Origin: Candidatus Tumulicola sp.
GTDB lineage: Bacteria; Vulcanimicrobiota; Vulcanimicrobiia; Vulcanimicrobiales; Vulcanimicrobiaceae
NCBI GenBank assembly: GCA_036490475.1
Contig: DASXDT010000001.1
Coordinates: 124,001 to 188,000 of the forward strand
Length of the DNA stretch: 64,000 nt
Direction of reading: 5' to 3'
The position numbers and the translations under genes are program-made. How positions within the stretch are numbered: the stretch's first letter is position 1; each line of letters starts with the position of its first letter. Below, one piece after another: positions 50,945-59,087 of this stretch. A model generated the notes under the pieces. The model saw nothing but the letters and a program-made list of their open reading frames with translations, did no database searches and was not told where the DNA came from.

Positions 50945-52351
50945 ATGAAGTTCGTTTTCCGCGCGCTGCCGGTGCTGATCTTGACAGCTTGCGTCGCCTT
51001 TCAGAACGGCCCGAGTGCCGCGCCCGGCGGCTCGACCAGAGTGCCGGCCGCCGGTAGCCTTGCGAAGTCGGCGTTCATCAAGCACGTCGTTATTATTCTG
51101 CAAGAGAACCGGACGCCGGACGACCTGTTTCAAGCGCTCGCCGACGAGGGCGCGGACGTACGCCCGTGGGCAATCGACGCAAAGGGCAAGCGAGTGAAGC
51201 TGATCGAGACGTCGTTAGCAACCGTATACGGTCTGGGGCACAATCACACGTCCTTCGTCCGCGACTACGATTGCGGCAAACTCGACGGCTTCGATGCGGG
51301 CGTGCAATTCAAGTATCACTTGCACCCCTTCTCGTACGCGCCATTGTCGGAGGTGCAGCCGTACGTTGATATGGCGCGCCAGTACGCGTTTGCCGACCAT
51401 ATGTTCGAAACCCAACAAGCCGGCAGCTTTCCAGCGCATCAGTACATCGTGAGCGGAGCCGCCAACGCCGAACCAAAGTCCGCAGACTTCGTAGCAGGCG
51501 ACCCGTTCGATCCAAAGAACGGGCGCGCAGCACCGGCCGGCTGCGACGCAGCGACGGCTTCGGCAGTTAACACGATCGACCCGAAGGACGGCAGCGCCGG
51601 CCCCACGCCGCCTCCGTGTTTTAATCGCCCGGCACTGTCGGACTTGCTGGATTACAAAGGCGTGTCGTGGCGTTACTATCAGAATGGCTTAGGTGTCGGA
51701 CTGTGGCACGCGTTCGACGCGATCCGGCACGTCCGTTTCGGACCGGACTATCAGTACGTCGTGACGCCCCCCGAGACGATTATGAACGACGTGCAGAACG
51801 GCCAGCTGCCCGGCATGTCGTGGGTGATGCCCGCCGACAGCAAACATTCGGATCATCCGGGAAACGACAGCAACGAAGGTCCGTCGTGGGTTGCAGCGGT
51901 GGTGAACGCGATCGGTAACAGCCCCTATTGGAACAGTACTGCGATTCTCCTGACGTGGGACGACTGGGGCGGTTTGTACGATCACGTGGTGCCGCCAATG
52001 GAAAATAACTGGTACGAGCTCGGCTTCCGCGTTCCGCTGGTCATTATCTCGCCCTACTCGAAGCACGGTTACGTTTCGCACGTGCAGCATGAGTTTGGCA
52101 GCTTGCTCGCGTTCTCGGAAGAAACGTTCGGCATCCGTAAGGGCGCACTGCGCGCCACCGACGTCCGCTCGGACGATTTGAGCGACGCGTTCGATTTCAA
52201 GCAAACGCCGACGCCGTTCGTGACGATCAGTGCGCCGCCGTTCGTGCCCTCACAGGATCCGCCGGCGATTCGTAACGCCGAAGACCCGGAGGACGATAAC
52301 GGCGTAGTGCCCGACACACCAAGTTGCATGACCGTGGGGCGGCGGCGATGA
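50945..52351 (+). CDS. Exported phosphoesterase (phospholipase C-like, PF04185 type)
   Basis: 468 residues from ATG 50945 with a short signal/lipoprotein segment (FRALPVLILTACVAFQ). The family opening IKHVVIILQENRTPDDLF replaces the usual ENRSFD. Other blocks are SGAANAE, YYQNGLG, LPGMSWVMPADSKHSDHP, STAILLTWDDWGGLYDHV and RVPLVIISPYSKHGYVSH. These metal-dependent enzymes hydrolyse phospholipids or phosphomonoesters. It is divergent from the glycosidase gene across 205 bp that must contain both promoters. Confidence 0.88.
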   Translation: MKFVFRALPVLILTACVAFQNGPSAAPGGSTRVPAAGSLAKSAFIKHVVIILQENRTPDDLFQALADEGADVRPWAIDAKGKRVKLIETSLATVYGLGHNHTSFVRDYDCGKLDGFDAGVQFKYHLHPFSYAPLSEVQPYVDMARQYAFADHMFETQQAGSFPAHQYIVSGAANAEPKSADFVAGDPFDPKNGRAAPAGCDAATASAVNTIDPKDGSAGPTPPPCFNRPALSDLLDYKGVSWRYYQNGLGVGLWHAFDAIRHVRFGPDYQYVVTPPETIMNDVQNGQLPGMSWVMPADSKHSDHPGNDSNEGPSWVAAVVNAIGNSPYWNSTAILLTWDDWGGLYDHVVPPMENNWYELGFRVPLVIISPYSKHGYVSHVQHEFGSLLAFSEETFGIRKGALRATDVRSDDLSDAFDFKQTPTPFVTISAPPFVPSQDPPAIRNAEDPEDDNGVVPDTPSCMTVGRRR

Positions 52352-52384
52352 GCCTCGACCTAGCGGCGCTGCTAGGGCGCCGAG

Positions 52385-52951
52385 CTAGCGGCGCGAGGTG
52401 CCGCGGGTCGCTTTCTTGCGGGCCGGTGCCTTGCGAGCCCGCGCTTTACTGGCCGGCGCCTTTTTTAGGGTTGTCTTCTTAGGCTTGGGCCCGCTGCTCT
52501 CTTGAGCGTTCAACATGCGCTGCTTCGCGCGTTCCATCTTTGCGCCCAAATCTTCGCGCTCTTCGATTTCCATGAGGTCGCGAGCCAGCGAAAAGATCGT
52601 CGATTCTTCTTCTTTGACGTGGTGCTTGACGTTTTCGGACAGGACTTGCACTTCAGCTTTGAACTGCTCATCGGGTTGGCGGCCGGACCGGAGCAGCGCT
52701 ATGAGCCGTTTAATCAGGTCGTGTTCGGTGTAGGCTTCGAACACGTCAACGGTTTCTTCTGTCTCTTCGGCGCGCTTTTGCAACACCGGATAGAAGTATT
52801 TTTCCTCGATCGCTGCGTGGACGGTGAGCGCCTGTTCGATCTGGGTGGCGAGGTCGTGAAGCTTGTCGTCGTCGGGCTCGCATTTCATTGCTTGATCGAG
52901 CAACGCACCTACGGTTTCATGGTCCTTGTGCAACAGGGTCAGTACGTCCAC
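52385..52951 (-). CDS. Hemerythrin-like HHE protein with histone-H1-like tail
   Basis: 188 residues. The HHE four-helix domain (1-130) has His in LLHKDHETV, TVHAAIEEKYFYP, YTEHDLIKRL and NVKHHVKEEES, enough for a di-iron site. From residue 145 the chain becomes a Lys/Ala/Pro tail (KPKKTTLKKAPASKARARKA) like histone H1 or AlgP-type proteins, so it may bind DNA or RNA. Such proteins may sense or carry O2 or NO near the nucleoid; that link is inference. 33 bp separate it from the phosphoesterase stop. Confidence 0.85.
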   Translation of the reverse strand: MDVLTLLHKDHETVGALLDQAMKCEPDDDKLHDLATQIEQALTVHAAIEEKYFYPVLQKRAEETEETVDVFEAYTEHDLIKRLIALLRSGRQPDEQFKAEVQVLSENVKHHVKEEESTIFSLARDLMEIEEREDLGAKMERAKQRMLNAQESSGPKPKKTTLKKAPASKARARKAPARKKATRGTSRR

Positions 52952-53025
52952 AGAACTCCTCCAACAGATGTTAGCCTATTGCTTATTAACTGCCCAATAA
53001 GGCGGAGATTGAAACAATAGATCAC

Positions 53026-53064
53026 AACACCGGGACGCCGCTTTTAGGCGGCGTCCCGGTTGTT
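53026..53064 (-). terminator. Terminator hairpin after the ferritin-like gene
   Basis: CCGGGACGCCGC (53030-53041), loop TTTTAG, GCGGCGTCCCGG (53048-53059): a perfect 12-bp stem, extended by a few A/T pairs on each side. It lies 13-50 bases past the stop of the gene at 53077 on the minus strand. No T run follows, but the stem is very stable. Confidence 0.7.
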
Positions 53065-53076
53065 CGGTTGGTTCGG

Positions 53077-53676
53077 CTATGCTACGCCGGTGGTTGCGGC
53101 GTTTGTATTGGTGGCGGGACTTGATTGCCAAGCTTCTTTCGCTGATTGACGGGCTGCTGTGGCCGCTTCGGTCGCAACGCCGACTCCGATGTCGGACAGC
53201 TCGCGAAGTGCCACTTCAGGAAGTGCCTGCCCGATCGCCATGACGCTTTGCGCGTAATCGGAGAGATGACGCTGCGCGAGCTTCGCGACCGTGGAGTTAC
53301 CCAGCGCCACGGCCGTGGTTTGCAGTAGCGTATAACCGGCCGTACAGAGTGCGAGCGCGGTGTAATCGTCACGTAAACCCTTCGATACCTTGGTCTTGCG
53401 TATCATATCGATCGCGCCGGCGAAAAAGCCCTCGAACTGTGAAACGGCGCTCTTGACCGGGTCGGCCGCATTTCCACCGAGTTGGTTTAGCTCGGCTTCG
53501 AGCGCGCCGATGTGCCGTTTCGATTGGTCCAGTATCTGTTGCACGAGTGCGCCGCTCTGCGGATATTTTGAGAAATCATCGTCCTTGGCTTGGGTTTCGA
53601 ACGGGATTCGTATGTGGCGCTCCAGCGCCAGCATGTCGCTAACGTATGCTTGAAGACTGCGTTGCTCGTCGCTCAC
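53077..53676 (-). CDS. Ferritin-like (DUF892/YciE-type) protein
   Basis: 199 residues from GTG 53676, with AAGGA about ten bases upstream; the frame is open to 53811 but that part overlaps no family sequence. Helices: LQAYVSDMLALERHIRIPFE, GALVQQILDQSKRHIGALEA, SQFEGFFAGAIDMIRKTK and DDYTALALCTAGYTLLQTTA, consistent with a four-helix ferritin-like bundle with Glu/His pairs (LERH, SKRH). The tail is Ala/Ser-rich. Possible stress-related iron or oxygen chemistry; it neighbours the hemerythrin gene. Confidence 0.7.
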   Translation of the reverse strand: MSDEQRSLQAYVSDMLALERHIRIPFETQAKDDDFSKYPQSGALVQQILDQSKRHIGALEAELNQLGGNAADPVKSAVSQFEGFFAGAIDMIRKTKVSKGLRDDYTALALCTAGYTLLQTTAVALGNSTVAKLAQRHLSDYAQSVMAIGQALPEVALRELSDIGVGVATEAATAARQSAKEAWQSSPATNTNAATTGVA

Positions 53677-53773
53677 TTTGCGTTTGGTCCTTTCAATGAA
53701 GCCTTCGGACTGTACCCAGCGGCCAGGCGCGCAAACGCGGTTGCTTGGCGATTGTGATGCGGGTTTGGCACCG

Positions 53774-53993
53774 TAGAGAATTCGGACTAGACTTAGTCCG
53801 GTCGTTAACATGGTAAAGACGATATCGGCCGCCGGCTATCGCTGCATCTTAGTATGACATAGCAGTCTTATGCACCGATCGCACCAACGATGTGAATCGT
53901 CTTCCGCAGATACATCGAACAGTGAAGCGAATGTGAACAACTATTCGTTGCTAACGTATGGATTAGCGGACTAAGCCTAGTCCGAATTCTTTA
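53774..53993. mobile_element. TA-flanked inverted-repeat element, copy 4
   Basis: 220 bp with TA at both ends. Left: TA, GAG, AATTCGG, ACTAGACTTAGTCC, GGTCGTTAACA. Right, inverted: TA, AAG, AATTCGG, ACTAGGCTTAGTCC, GCTAATCCATACG. The interior contains AT-richer sequence with no gene. It lies in the 439-bp gap between the ferritin-like gene and the next lipoprotein; nothing else was found there apart from likely promoters. Confidence 0.75.
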
Positions 53994-54115
53994 GGGTCCC
54001 AAAAGACGGAGCCGCCGGGAGCGGTGGCGCGGTAAGCGTTTTAATCTTTGGCCCCAGGGAGCGAACTTGCAGGACCGAACGGCTCCAGGAGACTTGCCGA
54101 AATGAGGCGACCGAC

Positions 54116-55090
54116 ATGCGTTCTTTTCCCTTTTTAGCTATACTATCCGTTCTCGCGTACGCTGGCTGCGCCGCGCAGATTGCACCGGCGACGTCGCCCG
54201 CTACCGCGGCACACCGCACGCACCTCGCCAGCAATATGCTCATTTTCGCTACCGATTCGGGAGAGCTACGGTACTGGCCGATCTCGCAGAAAGGCGGCCG
54301 GACCTCGTACTTATTGGCGAAGTTAGCAAATGTCAAAGGACCTAGCGCGATGTCCGCCAGTGGCGACACGATCGCAGTAGGGGTCGGAACGCCGTCGAGC
54401 ATCGTTCTATACGATGCGGCGAGCGGCCAACAAACATCGCTACCGGAGCCGGGGTACGCACTCGATGTTAATTACGACGCCCAAGGCAACATTATCGTTT
54501 TGAACGTGATCGACAACCACCATCGTGATATTATCGTTTACGAACCGCCGCAATTCGCGCCGACGACGCTGTCGTCGTGCGCCTTCATCGATTACAATAG
54601 CTCGTATATTGCCGCCGACAACGAAGGCAATATTTACATCAATCAAAACATCCCCGAGAGCGCGACGGTCATCGAGATCCCCAAGGGGCCGAGCGGATAT
54701 ACCCCCGAGCTTTGCTCGAAGTTGCCAATTCGTGAGACCGGAAGTGCCGCAGGTCTGCTCGTCGACGCCAAGACCGACAACCTCGTGGTATTTCACGAGC
54801 CCGACTTATGCGCGGGCGGTAACGAGGCCGAAATGAACGTTTACGGCAAACCGTACGGGCGAGGAACGAGGATATCCAAAAATCTTCACGGCAACTGCGC
54901 GGGCACGCTACGGTTTGGACTCGACGATACGCAAGTCTATTTTCTCGACGGCAGCCCGGAATTACACGTAAGAAATTCCGGACCAAATGATTACGGGGAG
55001 CACATCGACCAGCGGAACTATCCCGGCGGAGGCGGCCACGGAGAATACCGCGATTCGCACCTGGCAACCGGGGTCGCCACTATCCCCTAG
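54116..55090 (+). CDS. Propeller-like lipoprotein
   Basis: 324 residues. Signal and lipobox: LAILSVLAYAGCAAQ, Cys 18. Propeller-like strands: LIFATDSGELRYWPIS, SIVLYDAASGQQTSLPEPGY, NYDAQGNIIVLNVI, IAADNEGNIYINQNIPES and GLLVDAKTDNLVVFHEP. It resembles the gene at 21105 in style rather than in sequence. Probably surface-exposed; binding partner unknown. Its stop overlaps the convergent VOC gene by 4 bp. Confidence 0.65.
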   Translation: MRSFPFLAILSVLAYAGCAAQIAPATSPATAAHRTHLASNMLIFATDSGELRYWPISQKGGRTSYLLAKLANVKGPSAMSASGDTIAVGVGTPSSIVLYDAASGQQTSLPEPGYALDVNYDAQGNIIVLNVIDNHHRDIIVYEPPQFAPTTLSSCAFIDYNSSYIAADNEGNIYINQNIPESATVIEIPKGPSGYTPELCSKLPIRETGSAAGLLVDAKTDNLVVFHEPDLCAGGNEAEMNVYGKPYGRGTRISKNLHGNCAGTLRFGLDDTQVYFLDGSPELHVRNSGPNDYGEHIDQRNYPGGGGHGEYRDSHLATGVATIP

Positions 55091-55542
55091 CCGTAGGTGA
55101 ACTCGGGGTTACTCTGTCCGACTTCGATGATATAGCCGTCGGGGTCGCGGATATAGCAACGCGTCTCACCGTATTTAGGGATCGGCGGAGTGATGAACTC
55201 GGCGCCGCGTTCTTTCCACTCTTTGTAACACGCTTGAATATCCGCGACGCGAACGTTCATAAAGCTGCTGACCGCGTCGGGGTTGGACGGAACACTGAGC
55301 GTCACCGTCGGTTTGTCGGGCGTCGGGCCACCGCCGGGGTTGACGATGAGCCACGTATTCGCGATCTGCACGTATCCGGGTGCCCCCTTCGTGTCGCCCT
55401 TGCTTAATATCTTGGCGCCGAAGACCTTTGCGTAGAACTCCACCGATCGCTGGATATCGGCGACCGTGATAAAAAGTGCGATGCTTATGCCTTGCTTCGG
55501 CGGCATCTCGTAGTTGGTTTGCCCAATTTGAACTTCGCTCAT
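55087..55542 (-). CDS. VOC-family protein
   Basis: 151 residues. ALFITVADIQRSVEFYAKVF is the VOC opening; NVRVADIQACYKEWKERGAEF and YGETRCYIRDPDGYIIEVGQ the second module with the C-terminal Glu. Similar to glyoxalase and bleomycin-resistance proteins; the metal-ligand His of true glyoxalases at the first strand is absent. It is 27 bp after the quinone-oxidoreductase-like gene and probably in its operon. Confidence 0.88.
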   Translation of the reverse strand: MSEVQIGQTNYEMPPKQGISIALFITVADIQRSVEFYAKVFGAKILSKGDTKGAPGYVQIANTWLIVNPGGGPTPDKPTVTLSVPSNPDAVSSFMNVRVADIQACYKEWKERGAEFITPPIPKYGETRCYIRDPDGYIIEVGQSNPEFTYG

Positions 55543-55569
55543 CGACGACTCCTTTAAACAAATTATGGA

Positions 55570-56478
55570 TTACGGAACGAGCAGCACCTTACCGATACCG
55601 CCCTTGGTAAATGCGGCTTGCGCATCGCCCGCATTCTTGAGTTCTGCGCGAAGTCCGATTGGGATCGCCATCTTTCCATCGTTCACGGCGTGCGCGACGA
55701 GCTCGATCGTCCCACGGTTTTGCTTCGATTGAAACGGAACGACCCGGACCTTCGGATAGTTGTTGGAACCTTCGGGCGCTCCGGTAACCGACGCGAATAT
55801 CCCGCCGTCTTTGACTTTCGCAAGCAGATCGGTAGCGGGTTTACCTCGCAGCGTATTCGCTACGAGATCGACTCTTGCTACGCTCGCGAAAGCGTCCGGG
55901 TCGTCCAGCGCGACGGTCTCGTCGGCGCCGATGCTTTGCGTCTCATCGAGCTGCGCGCGCAGGACGCCGGCGACGACATGCGCTCCTAACATCCTGGCTG
56001 CGTACACGGCACACCGGCCAACGGCGCCCGCCGCGCCCGAAACCAGCACCGTTTGGCCGGATTGTAACTCGCCCGCGCGCGCGATGAGCTGAGTGCCCGT
56101 AACGCCCACGAGCGGAAGAGCCGCCGCGTCGACCAGGTCCATCGTGTCGGGCACGCGAGCAAAATAGGTGGATTTGTCGGCAACGAGTTCGGCGTAAGTG
56201 TGGTACGACCAACCGCAAACGCGATCGCCGATGTTCAGATCGGTGACGTGGTCACCAGTTGCGATCACGATCCCCGAAACATCGAGGCCGATGATGGCCG
56301 GAAACTGTAGCGGGTACGCATCCTTCAATACACCGTTGCGTTCGAGCATGTCTTCGGGGTTGATACCGATTCCGGCGACCTTGACGAGAACATCGCCGGT
56401 GCGCAGCTCGGGATCCGGCATGTCTTGATACTGCATGACTTCCGGACCGCCATAACCAGTGAGTACTGATGCTTTCAC
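55570..56478 (-). CDS. NADP-dependent zinc-free oxidoreductase (quinone-reductase-like MDR)
   Basis: 302 residues. MDR family: the opening KASVLTGYGGPEVMQYQDMP, GIGINPEDMLERNGVLKD, IIGLDVSGIVIATG and the NADP loop VLVSGAAGAVGRCAVYAARM, end GGIGKVLLVP. The zinc ligands of alcohol dehydrogenases are missing, so it belongs with quinone oxidoreductases. It starts at the base before the next upstream gene's stop region (1 bp gap), so the cluster 57246-55087 is likely one transcript. Confidence 0.9.
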   Translation of the reverse strand: MKASVLTGYGGPEVMQYQDMPDPELRTGDVLVKVAGIGINPEDMLERNGVLKDAYPLQFPAIIGLDVSGIVIATGDHVTDLNIGDRVCGWSYHTYAELVADKSTYFARVPDTMDLVDAAALPLVGVTGTQLIARAGELQSGQTVLVSGAAGAVGRCAVYAARMLGAHVVAGVLRAQLDETQSIGADETVALDDPDAFASVARVDLVANTLRGKPATDLLAKVKDGGIFASVTGAPEGSNNYPKVRVVPFQSKQNRGTIELVAHAVNDGKMAIPIGLRAELKNAGDAQAAFTKGGIGKVLLVP

Positions 56479-57246
56479 TCAGAAACATTGCAAGAATTTG
56501 CCGGACGTTCCCTTCGTGGCGGCTTGTTTTTTGGCGTAGCCGAATACCATGTCGCGCCCGAGTTGGGTCTGACAACCCAGATGCGGGGCTTCATTCGCTC
56601 CGAAACGCGGGCCGATTTCGACCCAGACAGTGTCGCCGTCGTCGACGAACAGCACTCCGTAGTTCGCGAGAACTTTCTGCGACGCCGGTATGTTGCCAAT
56701 TGCGTCGAGGGCGCTCTTAGCGAACTCGAACGCGGGGTGGATCTCGGGCTCGGGCGCGAGCTGAAACGGAATCGCGTCGGCATGGAACGGTCCCCAAAAT
56801 TTGAACGGGAGCCGGGTACCGCCGGTGGTAGGCGTTTCGATGGCAAGCGGGTCGCTAAACTCATGCTTCCAGATATCGCCGCCTTCGCTGGCTTCGATCG
56901 TCGTTTGGTACGAAGCAGCGAAAAGTTTTTCGACCAGCGCGATGTGCAGCGGATAGCCGATCGTATCGGACGGATGCCGGATGAGAAGTATTCCGGCGAG
57001 GCTACCACCGGGAGATGGCGAGGGAGCGGGCATAATTAAGAGTTCGTTCGTGCCGTCGACTGCCGGGCCGTACCCGTATTTGCCGGCAGCGTTGCCGTAG
57101 AGCCATACGCCTTTGTCGGTGTACGGGCCAGTCTGATTAACGACGACCGGTTTGAGACTTGGCGTTTGGGCTATCGCTACTGCTTCGATACCGATACAAA
57201 GCATCACTAGAAAGCAAAGAGCGAGCCGTTTCAAGCGCATTTGCAC
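56479..57246 (-). CDS. Exported protein of unknown function
   Basis: 255 residues. Signal peptide LALCFLVMLCIGIEAVAIAQ. Mature parts: KGVWLYGNAAGKYGYGPAVD, a Pro/Ser turn, GILLIRHPSDTIGYPLHIAL, FKFWGPFHADAIPFQLAPEP and the end AKKQAATKGTSGKFLQCF. The VWVEIGPRFGANEAPHLGCQ segment and two late Cys suggest a folded extracellular domain. I do not recognise a family. It is immediately upstream of the oxidoreductase gene. Confidence 0.6.
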   Translation of the reverse strand: MQMRLKRLALCFLVMLCIGIEAVAIAQTPSLKPVVVNQTGPYTDKGVWLYGNAAGKYGYGPAVDGTNELLIMPAPSPSPGGSLAGILLIRHPSDTIGYPLHIALVEKLFAASYQTTIEASEGGDIWKHEFSDPLAIETPTTGGTRLPFKFWGPFHADAIPFQLAPEPEIHPAFEFAKSALDAIGNIPASQKVLANYGVLFVDDGDTVWVEIGPRFGANEAPHLGCQTQLGRDMVFGYAKKQAATKGTSGKFLQCF

Positions 57247-57261
57247 GTTACTGTGTCGCTG

Positions 57262-57432
57262 CTACGCGATCTCACGTTGCGATAACCGCATCGTATCGAG
57301 ATCGACCTCGACCGTGCCGACCGGATGGCCGTGAATATCGGTAAACTCCGCCTTAACGAGCCGTCTAGGGCCGCTTTCCGCGGCCAGCTTTTCGAGCCGG
57401 TGCGCTTCCGACGAAGTAACGAGAACCAACAT
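57262..57432 (-). CDS. Small protein of unknown function
   Basis: 56 residues from ATG 57432, preceded by GAGGCGGG. Sequence: LVLVTSSEAHRLEKLAAESG, then RRLVKAEFTDIHGHPVGTVE, DLDTMRLSQREIA. It is strand-rich with no export signal. An ATG 14 codons upstream (57474) is possible but Arg/Ser-rich. It ends 15 bp before the exported-protein gene and may lead that transcript. The 57475-57613 gap shows no feature. Confidence 0.4.
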   Translation of the reverse strand: MLVLVTSSEAHRLEKLAAESGPRRLVKAEFTDIHGHPVGTVEVDLDTMRLSQREIA

Positions 57433-57613
57433 CGACCCGCCTCGGGACCGCTCCGACGTGTGCATGGTGTACACGCTTATACTTCCAATCCTTTCGATAA
57501 CTACGCAGCTACGTCGCCAAGTCCGTATTTTGAAACGAGCACGATCAGCGCTGCCGCTCGGTCAAGATGCGCCATCTGGCCCCGACCCTGGCCAACTGGT
57601 TCGAAAAACTCGT

Positions 57614-58024
57614 TCAACTTTTTGCTATCATGCCTCCGTACTGCTCGTCGCTCACCTTCTCCAGCCACTCGACGTTCTTGCCGTCGAGCTTCTCCTGAAT
57701 CGCGATATGTGTCATCGCGCTGTTCGGCGACGCCCCATGCCAGTGCTTCTCGTTGGGGGCGATAAGCACGACGTCGCCGGGCCGGATTTCTTCGATCGGG
57801 CCGCCCCAGCGTTGCACGCGCCCGAATCCCGACGTGACGACGAGCGTTTGCCCGAGCGGGTGCGTGTGCCACGCAGTGCGCGCACGCGGCTCGAATGTCA
57901 CCTGTGCGCCGGCCACACGAGCCGGCTCGATGCGATCGAACAACGGGTCGATGCGAACGGTGCCGGTAAAATACTCTTCGGGGGCTCTATTGGACGGCTG
58001 CGCGCCGACGCGTTGAATATCCAT
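57614..58024 (-). CDS. Cupin-domain protein
   Basis: 136 residues from ATG 58024 ([20 protein letters not shown]). Cupin motif 1: [22 protein letters not shown] with two His; motif 2: [20 protein letters not shown]. These residues form the metal site of a small single-domain cupin, similar to carboxymuconolactone-decarboxylase-associated cupins. The longer open frame to 58102 overlaps the divergent GNAT gene and is not used. Substrate unknown. Confidence 0.9.
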   Translation of the reverse strand: MDIQRVGAQPSNRAPEEYFTGTVRIDPLFDRIEPARVAGAQVTFEPRARTAWHTHPLGQTLVVTSGFGRVQRWGGPIEEIRPGDVVLIAPNEKHWHGASPNSAMTHIAIQEKLDGKNVEWLEKVSDEQYGGMIAKS

Positions 58025-58062
58025 GGCGAGCACATACCCAACATCGGCATGTCGCGGAACGT

Positions 58063-58599
58063 ATGAGGTTGAACGCCGCTGATGTGCCGCTGGATTCCTC
58101 ACCCCTTGAGATCTTAATCCGGGCTGCGGTTACGACCGATCTCGAAGCGATCCGCGCGATTTATAATCAGGGCATCGAGGATCGTTGCGCGACGTTGGAA
58201 ACCGAGCCGCACGATGCCGCGCAAATTGCGGCGTGGTGGGCGTTGCACGACAACCGGTACATCGTGGCAGTCGGGGAAGACCCCGGCGGTACGATCGTCG
58301 GATGGGCTTCATTGAATCGATTTTCGCATCGTTGTGCTCACAATGCGATTGCCGACGTGTCGATCTACGTCGCGCGCTCTCAACGGGGAATGGGAATCGG
58401 CAAACTTCTCTTAACCGATATTCTGGAGCGAGCCCGCCGATCTTTTCGCAAAGTCGTGCTGCACGCCCTCGACGATAACGTCGCCGGCAAGCGGCTGTAT
58501 TCGTCGCTCGGTTTCCGAGAAGTCGGCACCTTCCGCCAGCACGGCGAGCTCGATGGAAAACTCGTCGATGTCATCGCAATGGAACGGCTCCTAACGTAA
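58063..58599 (+). CDS. GNAT acetyltransferase, ArsN1/phosphinothricin-type
   Basis: 178 residues. [20 protein letters not shown] followed by [15 protein letters not shown] is the mark of the phosphinothricin/arsinothricin acetyltransferase branch. The acetyl-CoA loop is [18 protein letters not shown] and the late block [20 protein letters not shown]. It may detoxify an amino-acid-like antimetabolite. The true start may be a little later than ATG 58063, since the first 15 residues lie outside the family. Divergent from the cupin gene. Confidence 0.85.
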   Translation: MRLNAADVPLDSSPLEILIRAAVTTDLEAIRAIYNQGIEDRCATLETEPHDAAQIAAWWALHDNRYIVAVGEDPGGTIVGWASLNRFSHRCAHNAIADVSIYVARSQRGMGIGKLLLTDILERARRSFRKVVLHALDDNVAGKRLYSSLGFREVGTFRQHGELDGKLVDVIAMERLLT

Positions 58600-59087
58600 A
58601 GTAGCTTAAGCCGCCCGCGCTACGTCCGCAGCGTCCGGTCTCGGTAGACTCCATCTGTTACCAGCGTTCGCGAGCGTATAGGTGCTTCGCGATCTCGATA
58701 GTCCTTACGAGCGCACTCGGACGTCTCCCTAGAACATTTGCCAGCAGCACGAACGGGATCGAGACCCTGTGATGTCCGTGAGAGCTATGAAGACGGCGGT
58801 GGATCGTGCTGCGCCGGGCCGTGACGACCGCTGAGAATACCTGTGAGCGCCTTGAGACGCCGCGCGCCTAAGATCGAGTTGTCCGACAGGAGAGGACAAC
58901 ACTTTGCTGCGTTTTCAAGGTCCCCATTCCGACGTTCCCATACCGTCGAACGGCACGCACGAACGGCACGCATCTCGCTGCCGGCATGCGCCGGATGGCG
59001 CGGGTTGGTCCGTCGCAGCGACAGTGCTCCGATTCCTGATGGCACGGCCAGTTATCCCAAATTACCGCTACTATTCAGGAGGTCGAT
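58600..59087. other. Gene-poor stretch before the HAF-repeat lipoprotein
   Basis: 488 bp without a supported gene. At 58878-58900 GTTGTCC and GGACAAC form a perfect 7-bp inverted repeat around nine bases, a possible operator or hairpin. On the minus strand an open frame ending at 58658 reads VSIPFVLLANVLGRRPSALV and might be a gene tail, but has no start or family match. CAGGAGG just before 59088 is a strong ribosome binding site. Confidence 0.4.

Noticed and set aside
58658-58860. Minus-strand open frame ending in an IAKHLYARERW-type tail
   Set aside because: It reads like protein but has no start codon in a good context, no family match and competes with another open frame; left as part of the intergenic description.
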